DNA of 64,000 bases from Anastatus disparis (GCA_017163975.1 JAFFSR010000394.1:149001-213000); one strand, 5' to 3'; positions 35,913-46,918 are shown, counted from the first letter of the stretch. Notes: a model not told the origin generated them from the letters alone. Numbers and translations are program-made.

Positions 35913-36276
35913 TATTTATATTTTACTTATTATTATGTTTGATAGAAAAAAAAATAACTGAAAACTTTGCAAAATTTTTTTAATACAATTAATTTTGTAC
36001 TTTACTTTTCTTTAACTAAATTCTCTTAAATTATTAATAACATAGGCCTTATTTTGAACTCTACAAATCGTAATTATATTTATTTTTACATTAACAAATT
36101 AGAAAAACAATAAATTTTTAACTTAATACTAACGACGTAGGCCTTATTTTGAACTTTACCTGTTGCAATCTTTACGTTAACAAATTACAAATAAAATAAA
36201 TTTTTAACTTAATTATAATTTTACTAATATAATTGTTTAAACTATTCTATTATAATCGTTCATTAACGACGATTTA

Positions 36277-36293
36277 TTACACGTTGGGCACCA
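36277..36293 (-). other. primer binding site of the LTR retrotransposon
   Basis: Directly inside the right LTR, one base away, the minus strand reads TGGTGCCCAACGTGT. A TGG start complementary to a tRNA 3'-CCA end in this position marks the site where minus-strand DNA synthesis is primed. I cannot name the tRNA with certainty. Confidence 0.65.
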
Positions 36294-36294
36294 T

Positions 36295-37017
36295 TGTGAC
36301 GTTCTCTCCTTATGGTGACATTGAAGTTTAAGTTTTTTCACTTCTCGTGTACCACGGGTTCACTCTCACGATGCCATTCGTGAAAAGCTTGCCGTCTTGT
36401 AACACGAGAGCAGCCTAATTAGAGTAAGAGGACTACAATATCACCTGTCGAACGCAACGCCAAAAGGTTCATTGCAGATCGCTTTCACTCTAATATAATA
36501 ATCTAATGTTAGTAAGATTGGAATGTTAGTTTTCTGTTAAATAAAAATATAAAAAATACAGTTAAATTGAATATTTATTTAAGATAAATATCATTGTACA
36601 AAAAGGATGATACTCTAATAATGAGAAGGAGAGAGGTTAGCTCATCGGTTACGTCGCCTTCTGGATTACCCTTAGGGCGATGTACTGTTCCCTACCTAGA
36701 AGGCTAGATCAAGCGAGGTTCGAACTTGGGAGCAGAGAATTGGGTGCTTGCTGACGTCATGACTCGCACAACGATCGCTTTACTTAGGCTACAGTAGCTA
36801 CTTTCTTTTGTATATATATGAGATTAGTGCGACTATAAACTTTACTCTCTTTCAACTATACAGTAGCTACTCTGTATAGTGTCTATTTCTTTATTTTCTT
36901 TTCTTTTTTATAACTATTTCCAATAATTGTTGTTAGTTACTTTTAGTTAAATAATTTAAATTATATATATTAATAATCATGCATTACGTTCCAATTATGG
37001 GTGCATCAGCAGTCACA
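36295..37017 (-). repeat. LTR (5' LTR in coding orientation)
   Basis: This is the direct copy of 27502-28351, starting TGTGACGTTCTC and ending CAGTCACA on the plus strand. It is followed by TGCT, the target duplication. It carries a deletion relative to the other LTR. The promoter and start site would lie here, transcribing leftward. Confidence 0.85.
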
Positions 37018-37319
37018 TGCTAAACTAAAATTTCAATTTTTTTTAGTGAACATAAAAAAATTAATAGTAATCATTCACGTTTTATTACCTATACAACCCT
37101 GATATTTTAAATTCATACTCAATAACAAGATCACTTAATATATGCGTATTCAACTGGTTTGTTTCCGTAAATAATGCCTTAACGTACTTCCCTCTAGATG
37201 TACAATTTATCAATTGTTATACACTATACTTAGGAAGAGCTTTTAGTTTAAAAATAAAAAATTTATAGATTTTATAAAACAATGCAAATCAGTTCTGAGT
37301 AAAATATTACTTGACATAC

Positions 37320-37653
37320 ATATAACTAGTACGCTATTGTTTGTTGTACTCTCTAGACTATTGGTATTAGCTAAACCATCAGAAAAATTATTTAGTGTGT
37401 TACACTCGGGAGCTACTATTCTCTGTTGAGAGTATGCAGGTGATGGATTCGTATGAGTTTCATTATGAGAATCAGTATGCTCATCTAGTGCAGTGTTTCA
37501 ATTCTCATAATAAACTTTAAACTTCCGCCGAAATCCACATTCTTCAGAATCAAATAATACATTTAACATCGTTTCATCAATAAAATTAAAAACATAATTG
37601 TCTACGCCAGCAACTGCAAATGAAAAGTACCAAACACACTTGTTTAGAGTCAT
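37320..37653 (-). pseudogene. CACTA second gene, 5' exon
   Basis: On the minus strand, a frame from the ATG at 37653 reads MTLNKCVWYFSF and continues to FRRKFKVYYEN before a TGA at 37500-37498. The same frame stays open after it (ALDEHTDSHNETHTNPSPAY) to a GTATGT donor at 37319. The open continuation implies a single nonsense mutation. The match to the second protein of animal EnSpm elements rests on position, strand and splice logic more than on motifs. Confidence 0.42.
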
Positions 37654-38169
37654 TCAGAACACAGAATTTAGCATATATTTTCATTGCAACAAATGGCATA
37701 AACAGAGTACTCTATTAACAAACACAAAAGAGACTGAGAATACTGAATTAAATCGTACAAATAAATTGATATCTATATAATTAATATATTAATTTAAAAA
37801 AAAATAAAGATTTTATTATAAGGTTAAATGAAAAAAATGTGCTTCAACTAAATTAATACTTTTATAAAATACAATAATAAATAATAAATATTTATAACCA
37901 ATAAACTTACCGTCAAATCTATCAATAAATTATTGCAAATTCCAAGTGCGTAATAATGGATGAACTTTTTCATTATTCATCACTGATAATTATTATTATA
38001 TGAACTTGTACTACAAATTATATTATCTTCTTATATTAATAATTAATAATCGTGTAAATCTAATATCGTGCTTATGCGTGAATTTTGAGCTGTACCCGTT
38101 CACCGCAAGATAACAAATAAACATAGCCTATACTCACATATGTTCACGTGCGTTATGTTCATGTTACTT

Positions 38170-38324
38170 CGTACTTGTATAACTGACTGGTCACTTATGC
38201 CTGGCACAGCTAAGCAATACTTGCTTAGGTCACAAGCCGATACCCACTCAAATGAATTGCTTGAATCTTCTAAGGAGTAATAAATCAATAATAAAACAGA
38301 ATACACCGGAGATATTTTTCAGTG
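38170..38324. repeat. right terminal inverted repeat of the CACTA element
   Basis: It pairs with 21219-21370. The complement reads CACTGAAAAATATCTCCGG, then CTAAGCAAGTATTGCTTAG and GCATAAGTGACCAGTCA. It is followed by TA. Confidence 0.75.
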
Positions 38325-38539
38325 TACCCCTTTTTACTTTCGTCACTAAGTATTAATAATGGGATCAATTCCACCCCAAAAAATCGTAAACTCCGTTAAC
38401 TTGATGTAACCGCTATTAACTAAGGTACTTATCGAAAGGTATTCATAAGTACTTAAGTTCAAATTTCATCTTCATTGAAGTATTATTCAAGTTGAATATA
38501 ATGCATAAAGATACAATATATCGATTCTTTTCAATTATC

Positions 38540-39839
38540 ATCATTCAAAATTTCTTGTGTAATCAGCCGATTTTTTGAGAATTTGCCATATATTTCATCA
38601 GCACGCCGTACTACAGATGTTTCATTTGTTAGGTTAATTTCCCCCATAGAGAACTTCTTTATTTTCGGCGGTAAATTAAATTTTCAGGCTTTTAAAATTA
38701 CTTCGCGTTTGATGTTATTGCCCGCCATATCTAACATTTCTCTCAAGAAATCTGATAGTTTTTCTCTTCGCGTCCAACACTTTCAAAATAACCCATTAAA
38801 ACAGTCTTCTTGCGATTGTCCATATTTATCTAACAAGTATTACTTTATTCCATTATATCATTGTCCTTGTTTCAAGGTTCTAACTATATTTAATGTTTCT
38901 CAAACTACGTCTCTATCTAGATAACCGATCAATAACATAAAACTTACACTATCATCACTAACATTTTGAAGCATTATCTGATTCTCAAATAATTCGTCGA
39001 GTTTGTAAAGAGTTACCCTGAACTATCTGTTAATATTCTATCCTTGCGTCATTCGTTTGATATTTTCCGTTAGACCGTTGTGTGTTCCGAATATGATTAT
39101 TTACGAGTGCCTCGTTATTTACGCGCTTTCTGTTGGTTACCGTCAACCTCCAATAACTCTCTTCTTTTTCTTAAAGCATTGATACTACTTTCATAATTAT
39201 TTTTCAATTCATCCATCTTGCGCTCATAATACTCATCTAACTTTTTCGTTTCTTTAGCTAATACTTCGTCAAAACCGTAATTTTTCTTCATATTAAGAGC
39301 AGGTCGTATATCTCTGTCCTCTTCTAATCAAAGAATTAATTTTTTTGCAAAAACTAATAATTGTAGCAAAAAATAAGGAGATAGCCCCATCTCGTATAAT
39401 AAAAAGCAAGATTATCTTTGATGAGGGAAAATTATTTTTATCGATTCATTTTGAAGAAAACCTTGAAAAACTTAAAAAATAGAGGTTAGGATGGACAATT
39501 CAGTTTTTCAAGGTTTTCTTAAAAACGAAGCGATAAAAATAATTTTTCCTCATAAAAGAGAATCTTGCTTTTTATTATACGAGATGGGGCTTTCTTCTTA
39601 TTTTTAGCTACAATTATTAATTTTTGTGAAAAAATCAATTCTTTGATTAGAAAAGGACAGATATACTCGACCTCCTCTTAATATCATCAAACGCGAACAA
39701 CCTATTATGATCAATTTGATTCTTATATTTATTGCGCTCGTTTTTTTTGGTTGTTTTTGGGCGTACTGTTGCGCACAGTAGATACGTACCTAGCTTCATC
39801 TTCGCTTATTTCACTAACCTTCTCCTCGTTTTCTGCCAT
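38540..39839 (-). pseudogene. gypsy-like gag, N-terminal part (broken)
   Basis: On the minus strand, MAENEEKVSEISEDEARYVS starts at 39839. A TTAA MITE interrupts. Then LDEYYERKMDELKNNYES follows as a coiled coil, with many stops after it. Near 38780-38560 a Gag capsid-like end is readable: LSDFLREMLDMAG, then TSVVRRADEIYGKFSKN. This fits the part of insect gypsy Gag just before the zinc finger, which is found at 20855-20499 beyond the CACTA element. The two are therefore likely halves of one gag. Confidence 0.55.
39293..39681. mobile_element. TTAA palindromic MITE, GAGGAGGTC family
   Basis: It runs from TTAAGAGCAGGTCGTATATC to the complement of TTAAGAGGAGGTCGAGTATA, with the same internal mirror as 7713-8101 (AGCCCCATCTCGTATAAT and ATTATACGAGATGGGGCTTT). 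It is inserted into the gypsy-like gag remnant. Confidence 0.82.
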
Positions 39840-41360
39840 TTGGTAGTTTGAGGTTCTGACTATTATATTATCTAAATACTGCTATAGACTTTACAGCAAA
39901 CTTTCCCCAATCAACTGCACTAATTAAAATGAATCAGTCTTTATTGACTAGAAAAAATTAAATATAAGGACAAAATTAGAACGTGTCTAATAAATAAATT
40001 AAATAACGGACAAAACTTGAATAAATTAACACGCAAAATAAGATAAATAAATATATGTACAATGGATTGAAGTAATCCAGCTAAAATAAAATTTACTCTA
40101 ATACTGCTAATACAATAGGTGTAAAGGGCCTATCTTACAAATGTTAGAATGAAAAAGAAAAATATTGCACGATTTTAGTACAGTAATATAAAATTAAATT
40201 AAACTGTCATTTAAATTGAATGATGTGTGCGCTTACATTTTCAATTTTATTCAACTAACGCGAACATGAACACTATTTACTAAATTCCTCTCAAAATCTC
40301 GTGAGCTTACTTTCTTTTGTTTTCGCGATTTTATTTATGTTACGCGCAGACAACATTAACCTTGAACCACGTTGAAGCGCTTTATCCTTATGATATTTAA
40401 ATTACGCGGCCTAACGGTTTTCTAGAATTTTCTTCGAATACCCGCACAATCGAGACACGTTGTTGCTTTTGGTACTAAATTGATGCACATATATATATAC
40501 ATATATCTTTCTGGATTCCTTTCTCTATATATATTTTTATATTCTTTATTTAGAGATAAATCTATTTTTTATATCTATTTTATACTCTTTATTTAGAGAG
40601 AAATCTATTTTTTATATATTTCAAACACTATTACTCCCTTCGATCTGTACATGCACCTGTTGCGCGTTTATGAAATAAAATGTTTCCTACTAGTAAATAA
40701 TACTACTGTAGAAAATTTTCAAAAATTAAAAATTCTTCACTACAGCTGCTTATTAAACTTTAAAATAATAAAAATTTCTTCATAAACGCAGTAATTAATA
40801 TAATTATAATAAACATCTTTACTTCTCGGTCGGTAATCAAATTTGAACCGGCCTACTCTTAATGTATACACAATCATGACCTTGATAACAATATTAGTAG
40901 TATGTATTAAATCCATTTCTAAAACTAAATCTATAATTATGAAATTGCAAATTTGAAATATTAGAATTTTTAAATTTACTTTTCATATTTGGCATTCATC
41001 AATAGCCACCATTAGGATAAATAAGCGAATATCTGCTAATTGTTGGTATACTAATTGGTTTATCGTACTTGGAGTAAATGACAATATCACCCACCCAGAA
41101 CGCACAGCTTTGACACAATGACAGCATATCGAAAGCATGCATGGTGCATGCATGATGTCTAGCTGCCCCGGCTTTTGACCGTCATATACTGAGCAGGTGA
41201 CAATTCATAAGTTATTTCGCACGACAACTTTACAATGTGCCAGCATTATGCTGAGTTCATATATTAGCGATTGAATATCGCATATATATATATATATGTG
41301 ACAATTATGCAAAAGATATTCTCAGAAGTAAAAAGTTTTAACTCTTCACTTTAATGTGAT
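39840..41360. other. non-coding, probable retroelement leader then unknown
   Basis: 39840-40120 could be the 5' leader of the gypsy-like element, but no LTR pair or primer site was found. Around 40650-40870 a segment resembles the palindromic MITE at 55416-55808 (CTACAGCTG.TTATTAAACT, CGGTCGGTAAT, CCGGCCTACTCT). The rest is AT-rich without recognised content. Confidence 0.4.
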
Positions 41361-41367
41361 TGTAATT

Positions 41368-41590
41368 ACGGAGTAACGGAGACGGAGAGACGGATAAGTA
41401 GGAACGGAGATGGAGAAACATAGACGGAGAAACGTAGACAGAGAAACGGAAACGGAGAGTTGGAGACGGAGACGGAAAGACGATGATGAAGAGACGGTGA
41501 AATGGAGATGGAAAACGGAGTCGGAGAAACGGAGACAGAGAGATGGAGGCATAGAGACGGAGAGACGATGACGGAGGCGGTGTGACAGAT
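41368..41590 (+). repeat. GGAGACGGAGA-type minisatellite
   Basis: A degenerate purine-rich array of GAGACGGAGA/GAAACGGAGA units gives Ser/Pro/Leu/Arg-rich frames on the minus strand that are not genes. Confidence 0.75.
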
Positions 41591-41936
41591 ATTGAGTATG
41601 TGTGTACGTATATATGAGTAAGTGTATATTTGTATGTGTGTATGTGTGTATGTGTATGTGCGTATGAGTATGTGTGTATGTATATGTGTATGTGTGTATA
41701 TGTATGTATGTGTGTATGTGTGTATGTGTGTATGTGTATGTGTATGTGCGTATGAGTATGTGTGTATGTGTATGTGTGTGTGCGTATGAGTATGTGTGTA
41801 TGTGTATGTGTATGTGTGTATATGTATGTATGTGTGTATGTGTGTATGTGTGTATGTGTATGTGTATGTGTGTATGTGTATGTGCGTATGAGTATGTGTG
41901 TATGTGTGTATGTGTATGTGTATGTGTGTATCTGCA
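41591..41936 (+). repeat. TG/TATG microsatellite block
   Basis: A compound TGTGTATG / TGCGTATGAG array with internal higher-order repetition (blocks ending GCGTATGAGTATG recur) opens all frames as Cys/Val/Tyr or Thr/His/Tyr chains. Confidence 0.9.
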
Positions 41937-42134
41937 GCACACGTGACCAAAAATTGCTCAGCACGTGTTGCTATTGGGGATACGCATCCTGTGACAGCGC
42001 CGTGATAGCATAAAGTCAGCATGCCTGTCTGACACGCAGGTGCTCTCTAAGTTCGGCACACGCTGCTATGTGGGATGTTTAATATAAGGAAGATAATCTC
42101 CTTTAATATATACTATTGCAACTTAATTACAGGT

Positions 42135-43075
42135 TTATAGATTATATCTCTTTTCATCTAAATTATGATTGCGGACAATAGACATAGTAACAGTTCTTGG
42201 AGAACAATTTATTTTTGCACATCGTTGTAATTCTTCTTCTACTTCGTGCATCATTTTATAGGCTCTAGCATAAGGGTTAATGTCTATTATCAAGTTATCT
42301 AATTGTTTTAATGATGCTAAATTTGTATTCAATTTATTACATTCAATTGTTTTCATTCCATTATCTAAAACATATAATTGTCCATATTTAAGTGCTTTAT
42401 TTTCATTAGGTTGTAATGCATATACATTATGATGAATTTGTCTACAGATTCTCATAACTTGTGGTCCTTCACCCGGTAAAGTATCAAAATTAGCACCAAA
42501 ACTTGCAACTGGTAAAGCATTATTGAACAACCTGACATTTCGTCGAAAATCAATACTTTCTTCTGTAAATTCAGCTGCTTAAAGCTTCAATTGTTCTGGG
42601 TAAAGAGGATTTTCTAATAATTCTACCTTACCTTCATGACAACAATTAGAGTAATCTTCACGTCTAGTATATTCGAAAGCAAAATGTTGTGCATCACAGT
42701 AAACACGTGTTTTTGTCATGGAGCCAATGAAATTTTCAGATATGATATTTTCATCGAAATATATATTTATTAAACAACCAATAAGTTTAGAATTCCTTTT
42801 TTTAGCTCGAACTTTTTCATTTAATTTCATTACTTTTTTTCCATTCTGATCTTTATTATTTTATCAATGAATTTGTTCAATACAATATTATTATTGTTAT
42901 TATAATCATCATTATCATTATTTTCATAAGAATATTTATTGTTTTTAATTTTTAATCGTTTACATTTTATAAGTAATGCCTTTAATTGATAAGGGTCATA
43001 TTTTCGCTTTCTTCCATTAATTGGTTTATTTGCTGTAGTATCATTATTAATATGTTCATTCTCATCAATTTCCAA
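42135..43075 (-). pseudogene. Helitron Rep/helicase protein, N-terminal part (broken)
   Basis: The minus-strand frames contain CCHEGKVELLENPLYPEQLK, a stop, then in the same frame FRRNVRLFNNALPVASFGAN. GEGPQVMRICRQIHHNVYAL, ALKYGQLYVLDNG and NPYARAYKMMHEVEEE follow. These are characteristic of insect Helitron-encoded proteins just before the replication-initiator domain. The Rep HUH motif and the Pif1-type helicase are missing. A basic N-terminal segment (43075-42830) reads KPINGRKRKYDPYQLKALLI. It is a dead fragment. Confidence 0.75.
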
Positions 43076-43189
43076 CTGCGTACACCGTATGCGTAATTAT
43101 TTTAATTGGTAAAAATCATTATTTATTTGTGTTTTGCTAATAATATTTGCATTTCGCAATTTTTGAATTTACGTTTATTTAATTTTTTT

Positions 43190-43745
43190 CATTTTTTAAT
43201 ATTTATTATACTGTTTCTCTTTCATTTTTATATAACCTTCTTTTTTACGTAAAGTCTCATTCGCGCGTATTTGTTCTAATTTATCCGTACTCTTTTTTTT
43301 CTTGAATTTAATTTTTATTATTTTAGTATATTCTAATTTTTCTTTATATTTATTTGGTTGTTCTTTTTTTATTTTTATACAAGCTTCTTTCTTACGTAAA
43401 GCCTTGCTCGCACGTATTTTTTCCAATTTATAAGTACCCTTTTTTTCTCGAATTTCACTTTTGTTATTTTAGTATTTTCTTAATTTCTCTTTATATTTAT
43501 TTTGTTGTTCTTCTTTCTTTCCATATGAGCTTTTTTTACGTAAAGCCTTATTCGTGCGTGTTTGTTCCAATCTGTTAGTATTTTTTTTTCTTTAATTTAA
43601 TTTTTATTATTTTAGTATTTTTTAATTCTTCTTTATGTTTCTTTGGTTGTGTTTTTTTTTTATTTTTATCAAAACTTCTTTCTTACGTAAAATCTCATTG
43701 ACACGTATTTGTTCTAATTTATTAGTACTTTTTTTTAACTGACTT
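43190..43745 (-). repeat. tandem repeats encoding a basic coiled coil next to the Helitron remnant
   Basis: About four units of roughly 150-160 bp run side by side. On the minus strand each encodes a variant of LEQIRANETLRKKEGYIKMK followed by KYKEKLEYTKIIKIKF. Helitron proteins commonly carry Arg/Lys/Glu-rich repeats before the conserved region, so this may be the same protein's start, now broken by stops and frameshifts. Confidence 0.5.
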
Positions 43746-44049
43746 CAAAAAGGAAAAGGTTCTCAATTTGATTGGTTTTTTTTTTATTTTTGTTACCTCA
43801 AAACTTCGTCATTTCTGAACCGATCTTAAAAAATTATTTTATAACACTCAGGGCATAAAATAGTCATTTTGTGCCCGCAAAGCAGTGCATAAAATGACTA
43901 TTTTACGCCCTCCGCGTTATAAAATAGTATATGCACTGCGTGCGCAATGTACTTTCGCACTCATCGCGAAAGTACATTTTGCGCACTTGGTGCATAAGGT
44001 ACTATTTTATATGAAGGTGTGTCAAAAAAATATTTGATAAATATTTTTT

Positions 44050-45130
44050 AAAAAATTTTGAAAGTAAACAAAGCAAGCGATAGGTACCTAATGAAACGTA
44101 AAAAAATATTAAGAAAACTATTTATATGAATATTTTTTATCGCATTTTATTTAGATTTGAGGCAATTTTTTTAAGCTGGCCTTAAATATTTGATTAGTAG
44201 GTGTACCCACATTTGTTCTTTTATTAAGGAACTTCAGTAAAAAGTAGGAAATGAAAAATTTTTAACAAAAGAAAAACCGATTTCAAAAATATTGCACTAA
44301 AAAATAACAAATAATATATTATCCTTAGAAATACCGACGCATTGGTTGAGTGGTTCGGCGTGCACCAAGTGATCTGCGAAGTTAAGCAGCATTGAGCATG
44401 GTTAGTAGTTGGATGGGTGACCGCACTTTTTTCAATGAAAACCTGCTTGATCTGGACTTGCTTCGTGTGACAGTCGCTTGTGCCTGCTGGCCACATGACA
44501 ATGCGAGCGGGAGGTGTTGCAAATACGGTATGGGTATTCTTGTATAAAGAGTACCTAATATCAAATTTACTATATACATCGACCCATTCCGGAGAGGGTT
44601 TTCCCAGAATTCATCCTACAGGGTTTACCTATGAGTTTTCCTCTCTTCACGAATATTACCCCAAGCGAATGTGGAATTGGATAGGGTAAGATGGAATGAG
44701 GGTAATATAAGAAAGATATGAATGAAAAGTAATAAAGGTGTGAGATAATGTGTTAAGATCGGCTCTGCCAATAAACGTGGAATCCACCAAAAATAAAAAA
44801 AATAAAATATTATCCTTAGAAATTATATGCATACCATACCATACCTAACATCTGACACATGTGTAGCGAACATATAGACTATCTAATTATTTACAAGAGC
44901 ACAAACAAATTATTTTTTTATTAGGCTGCTTACAAAGAAATTATTTAATAGGTAAGACAATATATACATAAAAATATAAGAATTTTTGAAGTAGATGCAA
45001 GCTTGAAAAAATTGTCTCTAATCTAAAAAAAATAGGATTAAAATATTTTTATGAATAGTTTTCTTAATATTTTTCAACGTTCCATTAGGTACATCTCGCT
45101 TCCTTTGTTTACTTTCAAAATTTTTTTTTA
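44050..45130. mobile_element. inverted-repeat element interrupted by a 5S-derived SINE
   Basis: The left arm (44050-44175: TTGAAAGTAAACAAAG, TATTAAGAAAACTATT) is the complement of the right arm (45001-45130: AATAGTTTTCTTAATATTT, CTTTGTTTACTTTCAA). The SINE at 44333-44806 lies between them. Just outside, 45149-45200 (GGCTGGCACCAACTCCAAAA) is a close copy of 19859-19908, so this is part of a dispersed family. Confidence 0.55.
44333..44806 (+). mobile_element. 5S rRNA-derived SINE (SINE3-type)
   Basis: The first third carries an unmistakable 5S rRNA core: GCGAAGTTAAGCAGC, then GGTTAGTAGTTGGATGGGTG and ACCGC. These contain the internal control region used by TFIIIA and RNA polymerase III. A non-ribosomal body and an A-rich tail (ACCAAAAATAAAAAAAATAA) follow. 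A perfect 17-bp direct repeat, ATATTATCCTTAGAAAT, flanks it (44316-44332 and 44807-44823). The perfect duplication shows LINE-mediated insertion and recent age. 5S-derived SINEs are known in several animal groups but are much rarer than tRNA-derived ones. Confidence 0.85.
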
Positions 45131-45200
45131 GATTTAAACCTTTTTATTTAGGCTGGCACCAACTCCAAAAATTCTAATATTTTTATGTACATATTGTCTT

Positions 45201-46664
45201 ACGTATTAGCTAAATTTTGTAAGCAGTCTAATAAAAAAATAATTCGTTTGAGCTCTTGCAAATAATTAGATAGTCTATATTTTTGATACACATGTATGCA
45301 TAGATGCATAGTATGCGTATAATATTTTTTTTTTTTGGTGCGATGTTTTTAAAGACATTTTTTTTGTTAAAAATTTTGTAATTATTTTCTTCTTTATTAA
45401 ATTGAATTGCACCAGTTCTAATTTTAATATCGTTATAATTTACAATTTATATTATCGAAACCTTTTAAATCATCATTTAGTTTTCAAAAATTTGTATCTG
45501 AAATGTCATTGGCAATTTCCATCGAAGTCGTTTCAGGATTTGGATTCTTTTATTTATGTTACATTTTAATGAGCTTTTTTTGTTCTGCTAATAAATGCAT
45601 TTGTGAGTTTTTTGCAATAAGTTCCAACTCGGCGATATCTGAATTCAATGGTATTTTATTTAAACTGGGTTCATGACAAAAATTTTATCTTAATTAATAT
45701 ATTGTAATAGATCCTATAGGATATTTATTATTTATTTAAATTTCGCGCTTGTATTTGTACGCCATTGCGTGGCGCTGGCGCTACTTGCGCCATTTGACGA
45801 CGAAGAGCAAGAAGAAAACGACGCCATTGAGCGTCAGACGCTGTGGAGACGTTCCACGAGACGGAGGTCAACGCTGACTCCGATCTCTCATAATTATATT
45901 GCGACACCAGGAGGTCAACGCTGACTCCTGTATAGTTTCTTTTTAAACAATTTTGGTTAGAAGATCTCAAGGCGGCTTCTCGGATCTCATTTGTGGGCTA
46001 GACGACAAAGGCGTCCCGGGGATCGAGCGGTTGCATCATTTTATATGAGGTAACGTGAGACTTCGCACGAGAGCATATTTTAAAGTATTGAAATTCCCTC
46101 CACAGGATTATATTATTGTATAAAAAAATGTATTCGCATAATGAACGAGTAATGATAATTCTCTCTAAAATAAAAGTAATAAGACGCATGTGACACGTTC
46201 GCATAAGCGTATAAGAAAAGACAACGCTTCATAAATATTCTTAAATTGTTAGGCTGCGCACGACAGGCTCGCTAGCGAACATTACGTTATATTTTGTATA
46301 TTGACTAGTTTTTCCACCTATAAATAAAACCATCATTTCCATCTAATTGATTGATATCATTTATTATTATCAGTGAATATTTACTAAAATCAAATAATCT
46401 AAAATATACATATATAAACAAAGTAAATTCACTATAATATGCATCATTATAATTATGTTAAACTGGAAACATTCTTATTTGTTGTGTTTCAAAAATTCTC
46501 AATAAATTTAATTGCATTTGAAAAACATCATATCTTAAACAACATAGACATAAATTATAAAGTACTGCAACAGCAAAAGCAATCGCGAAAACGCCGTAAT
46601 TACAATTTCTTTGTGATTGTACTGTTTTGAAAACTATGCTTAGTTCAGATTTATTTGAAAATCA
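45201..46664. other. mixed non-coding sequence with a GC-rich patch
   Basis: A GC-richer block at about 45740-46110 contains a doubled GGAGGTCAACGCTGACTCC (45861 and 45909) and an 80-codon minus-strand frame. It looks unlike its surroundings and may be an LTR or leader fragment, but no ends were found. The remainder is AT-rich without recognised features. Confidence 0.4.
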
Positions 46665-46918
46665 TTATTTTATATAGATTTTATGCTCATCTTGTAAATA
46701 TTTAAGGCTTAAACTGTCATAAATATGAATTACCTTATTATAATAATACATACAAATCCAGTGATCTTTTTCGAAATTTCCGAAAAATAATAATTGTATA
46801 AATTCATTATTAATCGGTACCGAAATAATATATAACGATCTTTGAATTAGTAAACTTGATCGCATATTGAATAAGGTGCACCAGTTCAAAATATTAAATT
46901 CTAAAATATAAATATCTA
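46665..46918 (-). pseudogene. Ulp1/C48-like cysteine peptidase fragment
   Basis: The minus-strand frame reads FGNFEKDHWICMYYYNKVIH and then IYDSLSLKYL. The HW followed about 14 residues later by YDSL matches the His and Asp parts of the Ulp1/SENP-type fold that many DNA transposons encode. The catalytic Cys part would come later and is absent. The piece is truncated upstream by the MITE that begins at 46919. Confidence 0.5.

Larger units (their letters stand above)
27502..37017 (-). mobile_element. LTR retrotransposon (gypsy-like), 9.5 kb with nested insertions
   Basis: Direct terminal repeats lie at 27502-28351 and 36295-37017, each beginning TGTGA and ending TCACA. The flanks are the 4-bp duplication TGCT (27498-27501, 37018-37021). 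A tRNA-primer-like site TGGTGCCCAACGTGT lies one base inside the right LTR on the minus strand, so transcription runs right to left. Remaining coding parts are a 113-aa coiled-coil frame, gag and a retropepsin; no reverse transcriptase was found. A 4-bp target with a gag-protease order suggests Ty3/gypsy. Nested are a Helentron-like element and two TTAA MITEs. Confidence 0.82.
21219..38324 (-). mobile_element. CACTA/EnSpm DNA transposon, 17.1 kb including nested elements
   Basis: The element begins CACTGAAAAAAATC and ends in the complement of CACTGAAAAATATC. Imperfect inverted ends of about 150 bp include a shared subterminal AAGCA...TGCTT palindrome and CATAAGTGACC. The 2-bp flanks are TA on both sides (21217-21218, 38325-38326), within the 2-3 bp known for animal CACTA elements. 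Inside, both genes lie on the minus strand: a transposase (24115-22150) and a multi-exon second gene (about 37653-24453). Removing the LTR retrotransposon and MITEs leaves about 7 kb, a normal size for an autonomous animal EnSpm. Stops and frameshifts make this copy inactive. Confidence 0.78.

Noticed and set aside
20905..38594. An 18-bp inverted match (GCCGATTTTTTGAGAATT) on either side of the CACTA element as ends of a larger transposon
   Set aside because: The flanking sequence does not pair, the word is AT-rich, and both lie in gag-like remnants; chance is more likely.
41338..42022. Frames of about 200 codons of Thr/His/Tyr and Cys/Val/Tyr
   Set aside because: Produced by the TG/TATG and GGAGACGGAGA repeats; no domain and no codon structure.
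44365..44435. A functional 5S rRNA gene
   Set aside because: Only part of the 5S sequence is present, joined to a foreign body and A-rich tail inside a target duplication; it is a SINE.
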